NCBI GenBank assembly: GCA_024742485.1
Contig: JANSYK010000001.1
Coordinates: 434,001 to 498,000 of the forward strand
Origin: Alphaproteobacteria bacterium
GTDB lineage: Bacteria; Pseudomonadota; Alphaproteobacteria; Rhizobiales; Rhizobiaceae
Length of the DNA stretch: 64,000 nt
Reading direction: 5' to 3'
Shown piece after piece: positions 19,027 through 27,188 of the stretch. Under the pieces are notes generated by a model. That model was not told the DNA's origin. It saw nothing but the letters and a program-made list of their open reading frames with translations, and made no database searches. A program made the translations under genes and the position numbers. Numbering within the stretch: the stretch's first letter is position 1; each line of letters starts with the position of its first letter.

Positions 19027-20493
19027 CTACTCTGCGTCGGCCGGCTTCTTGGCGGCCGCCTTCTTCTTGGGCGCCGCTTTCTTGGCCGGCGCCGCGTCGG
19101 ATGAAGCCTTCTTCTTGGCTGCGGCTTTCTTCTTCGCCGGCTTTTTCACCTCGTCTTCTTCATCATCGGCCATCAGCTCTTCCTTGCTGACCGTCTGATC
19201 CGTGACGCTGGCCTGCGCGATGATGTGGTCGATGACCTTTTCTTCGAATATCGGCGCGCGCATCTGAGCGACTGCTTCGGGTGTATTCTGCAGATATTCC
19301 ATGATCTGCTGTTCCTGACCCGGATGCTGGCGAACCTGGTCGTAGACGGCCCGCTGCATTTCTTCTTCCGAGACACTTACATCGGCTTTTTCGCCGATCT
19401 CGGACAGAACGAGACCAAGCCGAACCCTTCGTTCGGCAAGCTTGCGATATTCCTCGCGGGCTTCCTCTTCGGTCGTGTCTTCGTCTTCAAAGGTCTTGCC
19501 GGCCTGTTCCAGGTCGTTGGCAATCTGCCCCCAGATGTTGTTGAACTCGACTTCAAGCAGCCCTTCGGGCGTCTCGATCTTGTAGTCCGCGTCAAGGGCG
19601 TCGAGAATCTGTCTTTTGATTTTCTGGCGCGTGAACTGCCCATATTGGCTTTCGATCTGCTCGCGCACCACTTCGCGCAAACGGTCGGCCGATTCCAGAC
19701 CGAGGGTCTTTGCCAATTCATCGTCAATTGTCAGTTCGCCGGGGCTGGCGACTTCCTTGACGGTCACATCAAAGACAGCCTCCTTGCCCGCGAGATGTGC
19801 AGCCTGGTAATCCTCCGGGAATGTCACGTTGACGGTGGTTTCATCGCCGGCCTTGGCGCCAACCAGTTGCTCTTCGAAGCCCGGAATGAAATTACCGGAA
19901 CCAAGAACCAGATTGGCGTCATTGTCGGCACCGCCGTCAAATGGTTCGCCGTCGATCTTGCCGACATAGTCCATCGTTATCCGGTCGCCATCGGCGGCTT
20001 TGCCCTTTTTCGTCTCGTAGGTCCGTGCACTCTCGGCAACCCGCTCCACCTGCTCATCGACTTCCTTGTCATCGATATCGACGACCTGTCGGGTCAGTTT
20101 CAGTTTGCTGATGTCCTTGATTTCAAAACTCGGAATGACCTCATAGGCAAAAGAGAATTCGAAATCCTTGCGGGCATTGAGGATTTCTTCCGCTTCCGCC
20201 TCATCTTCCGTCATGGTGATTTGCGGTCGCGTCGCGGATTTTTCACCGCGCTCGGAAAGGATTTCCGTCGGCTTCTGATTGATGAATTCATTCACCAGTT
20301 CCGCCATCACCGATTTGCCATACATTTTGCGCATGTGCGCCATAGGCACCTTGCCGGGCCGGAAACCGTTGAGACGCACCTTGTCTTTTGCGTCCAGCAG
20401 CCGCTCGTTCATCTGCGTTTCCATGTCCTTGGCGGGAACAACGATCTTGATCTCGCGCTTCAGTCCATCGGACAGTGTCTCTGTTACCTGCAT
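19027..20493 (-). CDS. tig: Trigger factor (ribosome-associated chaperone and PPIase)
   Basis: 488 residues. It binds nascent chains at the ribosome exit tunnel. The N-terminal ribosome-binding domain has the signature [17 protein letters not shown], the FKBP-like PPIase domain is at about 160-245 ([14 protein letters not shown]), and the helical C-terminal domain follows. The C-terminus has a Lys/Ala-rich tail of about 45 residues (repeats of KKAAAKKK type), common in Rhizobiales trigger factors. Start at ATG 20493 ([15 protein letters not shown]) matches the family. Confidence 0.96.
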   Translation of the reverse strand: MQVTETLSDGLKREIKIVVPAKDMETQMNERLLDAKDKVRLNGFRPGKVPMAHMRKMYGKSVMAELVNEFINQKPTEILSERGEKSATRPQITMTEDEAEAEEILNARKDFEFSFAYEVIPSFEIKDISKLKLTRQVVDIDDKEVDEQVERVAESARTYETKKGKAADGDRITMDYVGKIDGEPFDGGADNDANLVLGSGNFIPGFEEQLVGAKAGDETTVNVTFPEDYQAAHLAGKEAVFDVTVKEVASPGELTIDDELAKTLGLESADRLREVVREQIESQYGQFTRQKIKRQILDALDADYKIETPEGLLEVEFNNIWGQIANDLEQAGKTFEDEDTTEEEAREEYRKLAERRVRLGLVLSEIGEKADVSVSEEEMQRAVYDQVRQHPGQEQQIMEYLQNTPEAVAQMRAPIFEEKVIDHIIAQASVTDQTVSKEELMADDEEDEVKKPAKKKAAAKKKASSDAAPAKKAAPKKKAAAKKPADAE

Positions 20494-20828
20494 CGTCAAA
20501 CCTTCAATTTTCCGGCAACGCACCGCTCGACGAAACGACCGGTCCGATCACCAATTTGCCAGCCAATTGTGGCAATGAATTGCCGCAGCACCGACGCCTC
20601 AAGCGTCTCACAATACTACGTTCCTGTAATTATTGACTTTTTCCGCTCAACATCTTCCAATCCAGAAGGACCAGTCGTGCCAGCTGCGGTTGCCGCCAAC
20701 GGGCGTTGGGCGCGCAATAGCAAATTGCCTGCAATGCCGCAATGCAAAACCCATGCAAACCGGTCATCTGATCAAAAAACCGGATGCTTGCCCGACACAT
20801 CGGCGGCCTTGCGAATCCACCCCAACGA
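20494..20828. other. Intergenic region upstream of tig
   Basis: About 335 bases holding the tig promoter and the 3' flank of the LysR gene. No coding sequence or RNA gene was recognised. Short reading frames here lack plausible starts. Confidence 0.4.
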
Positions 20829-21755
20829 TCAGCCTGTTGGCTGGAATCCGATCCTGTCCCGCATGCGCCCCTCGGGTCCGACATACTCATCAATCACTTC
20901 GATGAATTTGGTCGACAGGCGGGACAGTGGTTTTGCGGCAGAATAAATCAACAATAGCTCTTCCTCGATCACCGGCCGAAAGGGCCTAAATGTGAGGTTG
21001 GCCGGCAGGGAATCATCAGAAAAGAGCTGGCCGACAATCGAGACACCAAGCCCTGCGGACACCAGCCCGAAGATTCCCTCCGCCGTCCGCGTTTCAAGTT
21101 TCATGTCCCGTGTAACCCCCGCCTGGCTGAAAATGTCATCCACCTGCCGGCGAAAGGCCGCATCCCGGGTAAAGGAAATAAAGGGCAAACCCGCAAGATC
21201 CACGGGCTGGATTACATCCCTGCCCGTCAGAACATGCGATCTGGGCATGATGCAAACCGCCCGGGTCTTCGCGATTTGCCGCGTGACGACGCTGGCGCTG
21301 TCCGTTGGTGTCATTGAAAGGCCCATATCGCAATGTTGCGACACGATCCAATCGAACACGCGCTGAGACGGCCGGACCTCCAGCGATATGGCAATGTCGG
21401 GATAGTGTTCGCTAAATCGGGCAACGAGGTCCGCCATGATCGTCGATGCAAGGCTGTTGATGGTGATCAGCCGGAAATTGCCGCGATGATATTGTCGAAT
21501 GGACGCGGCGGCCTGTTCGATCTGGCCAAGTCCGATGAAGGCCCGATCGACTTCTTCGTAAAGCGCAAGCCCCTCCTCCGTCGGTTTCAGCACCCGGTTG
21601 GCGCGTGTGAACAGTTTGAACCCGACAGCGCGTTCGAGTTCCGACAGCATTCGGCTGATCGCCGGTTGCGACACAAACAGCAGATTTCCGGCCTGGGTTA
21701 CCGAACCGGACATCATGATGGCCCGAAAGGCCTCGATCTGGCGCAATGTAATCAT
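20829..21755 (-). CDS. LysR-family transcriptional regulator
   Basis: 308 residues. The N-terminal winged helix-turn-helix (LRQIEAFRAIMMSGSVTQAGNLLFVSQPAISRMLSELER) is followed by a periplasmic-binding-protein-like effector domain. The sequence resembles the OccR/NocR-like subgroup that responds to amino acids or opines. It lies downstream of, and in the same direction as, the binding-protein and DUF6282 genes. A dedicated control of these neighbours is inferred from position only. Confidence 0.9.
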   Translation of the reverse strand: MITLRQIEAFRAIMMSGSVTQAGNLLFVSQPAISRMLSELERAVGFKLFTRANRVLKPTEEGLALYEEVDRAFIGLGQIEQAAASIRQYHRGNFRLITINSLASTIMADLVARFSEHYPDIAISLEVRPSQRVFDWIVSQHCDMGLSMTPTDSASVVTRQIAKTRAVCIMPRSHVLTGRDVIQPVDLAGLPFISFTRDAAFRRQVDDIFSQAGVTRDMKLETRTAEGIFGLVSAGLGVSIVGQLFSDDSLPANLTFRPFRPVIEEELLLIYSAAKPLSRLSTKFIEVIDEYVGPEGRMRDRIGFQPTG

Positions 21756-21942
21756 CGGCTTCCTGTTGCTGCGTGAACTATAAGGAAGCGTTATTGTTTC
21801 TCAAAATACACCAAGTCATATTATTCATTGCAAACACCCGCGCTTCATGGAAACGCGGGTGAATCTTTCGGACCTCTCGGCACATGACATGCGGCGCCTA
21901 AGGGTGCCGAATGAACAAAGCATCAGCTTCGGATGGCGATGC

Positions 21943-22761
21943 CTATTCCAAGCCCCATTTCTGGGCATTCCGGTTGAAAAAGCCGTCAGCCTTTTTCATG
22001 TCGATCCAGGTGTTCAGGTAATTGATGAAGACGAAATCATTTTGGGTCGTCATGTATCCGAGAGGACGCTGATTGCGCACGTCACCGGTGGCAAAGGTAA
22101 CCATATTTGTATAGCGCTCCATCAGGGACGCTGCATCGACATTGCTGGTTATCGTCACATCGGCCCGACCCGACAGGACTTCCTGATAGCCCGTTGCCGG
22201 TGCTTCGACCTTGACAATCGTGGCATTGGGAAAGGCCGCCTGGGCTTGCTCATCAAACACAGTTCCAAGCGTGACAGCGACAGTGACGCCTTCCTTGTTG
22301 GCATCGGCCCAACTGGTGAACTTGCCCGCATTTGCTTCCAGTGTCATCGGCACTGTACCGACAAAGAAATAGGGTTGCGTGAAGCCGACCGTCTTCGCCC
22401 GACCCGGATTGATGGAGGATCCGGTCATCGCGATGTCGAATTTGTCCGCAAGCACACCTGACACCAGCGTCTTCCAATCTGTGGGCACAAACTCCACGCT
22501 CACACCGAGATCAGCCGCGAGCTGATTGGCCGCATCGATCTCGAAGCCCTTGTAGGAACCGCTGCCGACATCCCGGACCGTCATGGGAACGAAATCACCC
22601 GTCGTACCGACCCGCAGAATGCCATTCGACAAGATCGATTGCAGATGTGAGCCTTCCTGGGCAATGACAGTTTTGCCACCGCTGAGTGACATCATGCCGG
22701 CTACCGCTGCGATCCCGGCCAGTGTGAAAGCGCGCCGGGTGATATTTCGAAGTATCGTCAT
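21943..22761 (-). CDS. Periplasmic family-3 solute-binding protein, cyclohexadienyl dehydratase-like
   Basis: 272 residues. The export signal contains a Tat-like TRRAFTLAG motif followed by a hydrophobic stretch. The mature part is a family-3 (amino-acid) binding fold; ILRVGTTGDFVPMT and the TDWKTLVSGVLADKFDIAMTGSSIN region resemble periplasmic cyclohexadienyl dehydratase (PheC) as much as transport proteins. No ABC permease or ATPase gene adjoins it. It may be a sensor, an enzyme or a binding protein that uses a distant permease. It is 54 bases downstream of the DUF6282 gene, in the same transcript. Confidence 0.82.
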   Translation of the reverse strand: MTILRNITRRAFTLAGIAAVAGMMSLSGGKTVIAQEGSHLQSILSNGILRVGTTGDFVPMTVRDVGSGSYKGFEIDAANQLAADLGVSVEFVPTDWKTLVSGVLADKFDIAMTGSSINPGRAKTVGFTQPYFFVGTVPMTLEANAGKFTSWADANKEGVTVAVTLGTVFDEQAQAAFPNATIVKVEAPATGYQEVLSGRADVTITSNVDAASLMERYTNMVTFATGDVRNQRPLGYMTTQNDFVFINYLNTWIDMKKADGFFNRNAQKWGLE

Positions 22762-22815
22762 GTCATTCTCCTGTTGTGTACAGGGCCCCCATTGACCCCA
22801 TTATTGGTTGTCATG

Positions 22816-23781
22816 TCAGTCCAGTCCAAGCACGCGCGCAGGCACAGTCTTCGTCAAGTCGTCTATTTCAGCCTGGCTGAACCCGCGCGAGCCCAGATGC
22901 TCGATCCACAGCCGCATTGCCTCAATCGGCATCGGAGTTGAAAATTGGCCACAATCGGTTGAAACGAGACAGTTTTTCGAACCCACACTGCGAATGAGAT
23001 CACAAATATCACTGAGCGTCACCAATCTGTTCGGATCCACCGGATCCCAAACCCCGTTGGGAAGAGAACTGAAGCCGAACTCCAGAACGGCGCCGTAACT
23101 ATCCACCATCTCCTTCAGATCATTCGCTGGATATTTCATCACATGATAATTTGCTGTGTGAACGACGGTCTTGCTGATTTGCCTTGCCTTGGCCTGGGCC
23201 AGCAATGCATGGGATTCATCCAGTGTGAGGTGGCCGGTCGCGAGCATGATGTCAGCCTCGGCAACCATGTCGAGGATGTGCAACACGTCGTCCTTGATGT
23301 TGCCATTGGCATCGAAAATGGTTTCTCCCTGCTCGGGAAATTCCATGCCGATGGTTTCGTATCCCATTCCGCTGCCCATCTGTCGGACATATTTCGCATG
23401 GTTCTCAGCCCACATGGAGGGCATCCAGACCGCCTTGACCCCGTTTTTGATGGCCATGGCCACGGCGGCGGGGTTGAATCCACCGATCGGTGTGTTCAGG
23501 CAGATAAGTCCAAAAACGTCGATGCCTCCGCCCACTGCCTTTTGCGCAATATAAGCCCGATCGGCGGTCGGACCGGCGTGGCTCTTCATCATGATTGCAC
23601 GCATTTTTGTTGCCTTGGCCAGCCGGACCAAATCAACATCATCCAACAGCCGCGGACAGAAATCCGGATTGCCATGACAATGAATGTCAATCGTCCCCTC
23701 AAGAGCGCGGTAAATGCCGGTCTCAATCGCCAGATTTTGAACTGCCAGGCCCTCCGCCTGCATTTCGCCCGATTCTCCCAT
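22816..23781 (-). CDS. DUF6282 family protein (amidohydrolase-like metal-dependent fold)
   Basis: 321 residues. The IDIHCHGNPDF motif near residue 32 looks like the first metal-binding strand of TIM-barrel amidohydrolases; further candidate ligands are KSHAGPT, ATGHLTLDE, VVHTANYH and STDCGQF. The family is uncharacterised. It is the first gene of a three-gene minus-strand unit with the binding protein and LysR regulator, suggesting hydrolysis or sensing of an amino-acid-like or cyclic small molecule; that is inference. Confidence 0.78.
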   Translation of the reverse strand: MGESGEMQAEGLAVQNLAIETGIYRALEGTIDIHCHGNPDFCPRLLDDVDLVRLAKATKMRAIMMKSHAGPTADRAYIAQKAVGGGIDVFGLICLNTPIGGFNPAAVAMAIKNGVKAVWMPSMWAENHAKYVRQMGSGMGYETIGMEFPEQGETIFDANGNIKDDVLHILDMVAEADIMLATGHLTLDESHALLAQAKARQISKTVVHTANYHVMKYPANDLKEMVDSYGAVLEFGFSSLPNGVWDPVDPNRLVTLSDICDLIRSVGSKNCLVSTDCGQFSTPMPIEAMRLWIEHLGSRGFSQAEIDDLTKTVPARVLGLD

Positions 23782-23995
23782 GGTCAGATCCTCATGATGT
23801 CTAAAATTACTGCCCGGAACGACCCGCCGGCACTGCGGTCAACCTGTCGGCGCGGTGATTTTCGCAAGCAAGGACCCAAACCCGGACGTCATCGTGAAGC
23901 ACAATGACCTTTGCAGAAGGATCCAGACTGGAACCGCAACGCGGTAAAGGCCCGGCCGGGGTGCGCATATTGTCGAAAGACAGGGTTGTGGAAGC

Positions 23996-24050
23996 ACCCC
24001 ATAAATTCAAATGATATTTTATGGGGTATCCATAGACAAACTTTATGGAT
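23996..24050. promoter_or_regulatory. Tandem inverted repeats upstream of the DUF6282 operon
   Basis: Two neighbouring palindromes: ACCCCATAAA (23996-24005) with TTTATGGGGT (24018-24027), and ATCCATA (24028-24034) with TATGGAT (24044-24050). The TTTATGG half-site occurs repeatedly in alternating orientation. It is about 215 bases upstream of the DUF6282 start and in an AT-rich patch, so an operator for the local LysR regulator is a reasonable guess. A terminator for an unseen transcript is the alternative. The rest of 23782-24192 holds nothing else recognisable. Confidence 0.5.
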
Positions 24051-24192
24051 TGCGTTCGAACGGCCCGCAAAGATCCGTCTTCCGGCGCATCTGCCACCCG
24101 TCCATGCGGGGTTTATCGTTGACGTGCTCATTTCGGGTGATATAGAGACGCGCTCCTGATGGAGAACCGCTCCTTGGAAGCGGTGGCAATGT

Positions 24193-24277
24193 GCGGGTGT
24201 GGCGGAATTGGTAGACGCACCTGGTTTAGGTCCAGACGCCGAGAGGCGTGGGGGTTCGAGTCCCTCCACCCGCACCA
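24193..24277 (+). tRNA. tRNA-Leu(TAG)
   Basis: An 85-base class II tRNA with encoded CCA. Acceptor GCGGGTG/CACCCGC, anticodon loop TTTAGGT (TAG), a variable arm (GACGCCGAGAGGCGT), and T loop TTCGAGT. Confidence 0.95.
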
Positions 24278-24459
24278 AAATCCTCGATTTTGGAATCCTT
24301 GTTTGAAGATTGCCGCCTGCCAACCCAATCTGCGGGTTTCGGCTCGAGGTTTGTCCTCATACCTGCACCAATTCGGAATTGCCCCTTTGCCCGCCTGAAA
24401 TCACCGGTTCCATGGCCGCAGTCCAGATCAATCCGGTCAATTGAGCTATGCGCTGTGCT

Positions 24460-24520
24460 CATGGCTCCTGTGCATATATTGCACTGCACAAACACCAGAA
24501 TCACTCCTATATTGTTTTCA
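24460..24520 (+). promoter_or_regulatory. Promoter/operator module, copy A
   Basis: 61 bases that align without gaps, about 45 identical, to 24808-24868. The shared core is ATATTGCACTGCACAAA (17 bases), with TGCACTGCA being a near-perfect dyad, followed at fixed spacing by CCTATAT and TTTCA. It precedes the first CCTCCTCCC-loop RNA cluster by about 80 bases. A 12-codon frame (ATG 24526 to TGA 24564) follows, with no good ribosome-binding site. Confidence 0.6.
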
Positions 24521-24597
24521 AGTTGATGACGCAGCCGATGCAGATGAGAATTCAATCGGTTTGAACTGCCGCCGCGTTGACGACAAACAGTTTCGCC

Positions 24598-24715
24598 GGA
24601 ACATTACCTCCTCCCAATGTTCCCGCGATCTGGATGGCGCCAATCCTCCTCCCTGGTGTCATCCGCACTAAATGACGCTCGCTGCACCTCCTCCCGCAGC
24701 GAGCGTTATTTCTTT
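24598..24715 (+). ncRNA. Three tandem CCUCCUCCC-loop hairpins (CcsR/'cuckoo' RNA-like)
   Basis: Three consecutive stem-loops each present CCTCCTCCC in the loop: stem 24598-24605/24616-24623 (GGAACATT/AATGTTCC), stem 24633-24642/24654-24663 (10 pairs, two of them G-U), and stem 24671-24685/24696-24710 (15 pairs) followed by a T-rich run (24707-24716) that would end the transcript. The loop is an anti-Shine-Dalgarno sequence. The arrangement matches the alphaproteobacterial 'cuckoo' RNA family, including Rhodobacter CcsR1-4, which are stress-induced and found by DUF1127 genes. Here no DUF1127 gene lies between promoter copy A and the hairpins. Confidence 0.82.
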
Positions 24716-24807
24716 CTGGGAACCCTTTATCTGTTGTCGCTTTTTGCAGGCCAAGGACGACGCTTGCTGATTGTGCGTATCAGGCGTTAACCAGCCTTGC
24801 AAAATCG

Positions 24808-24868
24808 CATGACTCCCGTGCGGATATTGCACTGCACAAAAGATCCATTCGTCCCTATATGGCTTTCA
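24808..24868 (+). promoter_or_regulatory. Promoter/operator module, copy B
   Basis: The second copy of the 61-base module at 24460-24520, with the identical ATATTGCACTGCACAAA core and CCTATAT at the same spacing. It ends 58 bases before the ATG of the first DUF1127 gene and so presumably drives that gene and the RNA hairpins after it. In Brucella and relatives, DUF1127 micro-proteins are activated by the LysR-type regulator VtlR; whether this dyad is such a site cannot be told from sequence alone. Confidence 0.6.
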
Positions 24869-24925
24869 GACAACAGCGGCGCGGAACCACGCAGTCCGTG
24901 CAGCACGACCGCGAAGGACGAGAAC

Positions 24926-25069
24926 ATGACTACGATGAGACAATCATTCAACAACTGGCGCAACTACCGCAAAACCTGCAACGAACTTTATCGCATGTCT
25001 GACCGTGAGCTGAGCGATATCGGCATGACCCGCGGCGACATTCCGTTTGTTGCACGGCAGACCAAATAA
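24926..25069 (+). CDS. DUF1127 micro-protein
   Basis: 47 residues, Arg/Asn/Tyr-rich, with the DUF1127 pattern: an amphipathic helix (FNNWRNYRKTCNELYRMSDRELSDIGMTRGDI). Proteins of this family in alphaproteobacteria are RNA-associated or regulatory; in Rhodobacter a DUF1127 protein (CcaF1, RSP_6037) affects RNA turnover and sits upstream of CcsR RNAs. The ATG at 24926 is preceded by GAAGGACGAGAAC. Its stop codon is only 12 bases before the first CCTCCTCCC hairpin, the arrangement known from Rhodobacter. Confidence 0.88.
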   Translation: MTTMRQSFNNWRNYRKTCNELYRMSDRELSDIGMTRGDIPFVARQTK

Positions 25070-25081
25070 CCAATTCAGGAT

Positions 25082-25149
25082 TTTCCGGATCCCACCTCCT
25101 CCCGGGGACCGGAAACAGGTCGGTTTTTTACCTCCTCCCGAAAAACCGG
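25082..25149 (+). ncRNA. Two tandem CCUCCUCCC-loop hairpins after DUF1127 (CcsR/'cuckoo' RNA-like)
   Basis: First hairpin: stem 25082-25093/25104-25115 with one mismatch and loop ACCTCCTCCC. Second: stem 25121-25129/25140-25148 (CGGTTTTTT/GAAAAACCG) with the same loop. They lie between the DUF1127 stop codon and a strong terminator, so they are probably released from the 3' UTR of the DUF1127 mRNA, as for CcsR RNAs. Confidence 0.82.
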
Positions 25150-25160
25150 CCGCACATCAG

Positions 25161-25197
25161 GTGCCCATCGGGTTTGACCCGGTGGGCGCATGTTTTT
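25161..25197 (+). terminator. Rho-independent terminator of the DUF1127-RNA transcript
   Basis: A 13-pair stem (25161-25173 with 25177-25189, loop TTG) followed by TGTTTTTT. Confidence 0.85.
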
Positions 25198-25367
25198 TGC
25201 GGACAGAATTCCGATCTGCTGAGCCAACTCCAAGGCGCAGACTATGCTGGTTCCGCCTTGCAAGAAACGCATGCCTGCCCTGCGAATTTCGCGCTAACAA
25301 CTTGCGGAAAATTCACTAAATAGCGGGCGTGTTCAACACATAATCAACACAACAAAAGGATAGAAAA

Positions 25368-25514
25368 ATGAACGTTATCAAAGACTACCGCAACTGGCGC
25401 AACTACCGCCGCACCATGAACGAACTCAAAGGCCTTTCCGACAGCACGCTGAAGGATATCGGTGTTGAGCGTGGCGCGATCGGTGAATACGCCCGCCGGG
25501 TCTCTGGAAATTAA
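25368..25514 (+). CDS. Second DUF1127 micro-protein
   Basis: 48 residues (begins MNVIKDYRNWRNYRRT), with the same Trp-Arg-Asn-Tyr helix and Leu-x-Asp-Ile-Gly turn (LKDIGVERGAI) as the gene at 24926. AAAAGGA lies 6 bases upstream of the ATG. Its upstream region does not contain the ATATTGCACTGCACAAA module and no CCTCCTCCC hairpin follows, so it is likely controlled differently. The 245 bases from here to trmFO show nothing else. Confidence 0.87.
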   Translation: MNVIKDYRNWRNYRRTMNELKGLSDSTLKDIGVERGAIGEYARRVSGN

Positions 25515-25758
25515 GACCATGGACCCGTCACCTGTGACGGCGTCGCGACAAGTCCGACTGGTTTGAAACCTTCGACGGGCTCTCGCGGCGCCGTTTGCTT
25601 GTGATCCACCCGCAATCACCCGCGTTCTTCTGTCTGTGATATCCCTTCCGTTTTAGTCCACGCAACGCCGCAAGATGCGCCGACGGGAGCACATTGTGCC
25701 GGCCCCGTTCCGTAGGCGGACTATTCCCCTGTGCGGCGAAACCGATTAAACCTCTCCC

Positions 25759-27177
25759 ATGAAAAAGACTGATGATCCAATCCACGTCATCGGTGGTGGA
25801 CTGGCGGGCTCGGAAGCCGCCTGGCAAGCCGCCAATATGGGCGTGCCCGTCATAATGCATGAAATGCGCCCTGTTCGCGGGACAGAGGCACACAAGACCG
25901 ATTCCCTCGCCGAACTCGTCTGCTCGAATTCATTCAGATCCGATGATGCGCAAGCCAATGCAGTTGGCGTGCTGCATCAGGAAATGCGATTTGCCGATTC
26001 TCTGATCATGGCATCGGCTGACCGCCATCAGGTCCCCGCAGGCAGTGCACTGGCGGTGGACAGGGACGGTTTTTCAGCTGCCGTGACCGAATCGATTGAA
26101 GACCATCCGCTGATAACAGTCCGCCGCCAGGAAGTATCGGGACTGCCGCCGGCAGATTGGGATCAGGCCATCATTGCGACGGGTCCATTGACGGCGCCGG
26201 CGCTGGCAGAAGCCATTCAGTCCGCCACCGGAGAAGAGTCCCTGGCCTTCTTCGATGCCATCGCGCCGATTCTGCACTTTGACAGCGTCAATATGGATAT
26301 TTGCTGGTTTCAGTCGCGCTACGACAAGATCGGCCCGGGTGGCACCGGCAAGGATTATATCAATTGTCCGATGGATGAGGCCCAGTACAACGCCTTTATC
26401 GATGCGTTGCTCGATGGTGAAAAAACCGAGTTCAAGGAATGGGAAGGCACACCCTATTTCGACGGTTGCCTGCCCATCGAGATCATGGCCGAGCGCGGAC
26501 GAGAAACCCTGCGGCACGGCCCCATGAAGCCGATGGGTCTGACCAATGCGCACAATCCGGACGTGAAAGCCTACGCGGTGGTGCAATTGCGCCAGGACAA
26601 CGCGCTCGGCACGCTCTACAACATGGTCGGTTTTCAGACGAAGCTCAAATATGGCAGCCAGAAAGCCATCTTGCAGATGATACCGGGACTGGAAAATGCG
26701 GAATTCGCCCGCCTGGGCGGTCTGCACCGCAACACCTACATCAATTCGCCGCAATTGCTGGATCCGACCGCCCAGTTGAAGACAAGACCGGGTCTGCGCT
26801 TTGCCGGCCAGATTACCGGCTGCGAGGGCTATGTGGAATCGGCGGCAGTCGGCCTGCTGACAGGGCGTTTCGCCGCCGCAGAACGCCTGGGGCTTCAGCC
26901 ATCATTGCCACCGGCCACGACAGCGTTCGGGGCCCTGCTGGGACACATTACCGGTGGCCACCTGACCAGCCAGGATGAACCGGGAAAGCGGTCCTTCCAG
27001 CCGATGAATGTCAATTTTGGACTGTTCCCGCCCGTGGAAATCGTCAAGCCGGAAGGCGTCAAGCGCTTCCGCGGCAAAGACAAGGCAATTGCAAAAAAGA
27101 AGGCCATTTCCACACGCGCACTGGCCGATTGCCGCCATTGGCTCGATCTGGAATCCCAAACCGACGCGGCACAATAG
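25759..27177 (+). CDS. trmFO: Methylenetetrahydrofolate-tRNA-(uracil-5-)-methyltransferase
   Basis: 472 residues. An FAD- and folate-dependent enzyme that forms m5U54 in the T loop of tRNAs. FAD-binding motif [18 protein letters not shown], then [16 protein letters not shown], and [20 protein letters not shown] of the GidA-like family; the [10 protein letters not shown]-terminal motif is TrmFO-specific. ATG at 25759. The next gene follows 11 bases after the stop. Confidence 0.95.
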   Translation: MKKTDDPIHVIGGGLAGSEAAWQAANMGVPVIMHEMRPVRGTEAHKTDSLAELVCSNSFRSDDAQANAVGVLHQEMRFADSLIMASADRHQVPAGSALAVDRDGFSAAVTESIEDHPLITVRRQEVSGLPPADWDQAIIATGPLTAPALAEAIQSATGEESLAFFDAIAPILHFDSVNMDICWFQSRYDKIGPGGTGKDYINCPMDEAQYNAFIDALLDGEKTEFKEWEGTPYFDGCLPIEIMAERGRETLRHGPMKPMGLTNAHNPDVKAYAVVQLRQDNALGTLYNMVGFQTKLKYGSQKAILQMIPGLENAEFARLGGLHRNTYINSPQLLDPTAQLKTRPGLRFAGQITGCEGYVESAAVGLLTGRFAAAERLGLQPSLPPATTAFGALLGHITGGHLTSQDEPGKRSFQPMNVNFGLFPPVEIVKPEGVKRFRGKDKAIAKKKAISTRALADCRHWLDLESQTDAAQ

Positions 27178-27188
27178 GAGCCTGCCCA

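Noticed and set aside
19225-20946. A 573-codon plus-strand open frame across tig
   Set aside because: Antisense shadow of the trigger factor gene, caused by high GC content and codon bias.
23911-24159. An 82-codon plus-strand frame before tRNA-Leu
   Set aside because: It runs through the two palindromes and has no recognisable features or ribosome-binding site.
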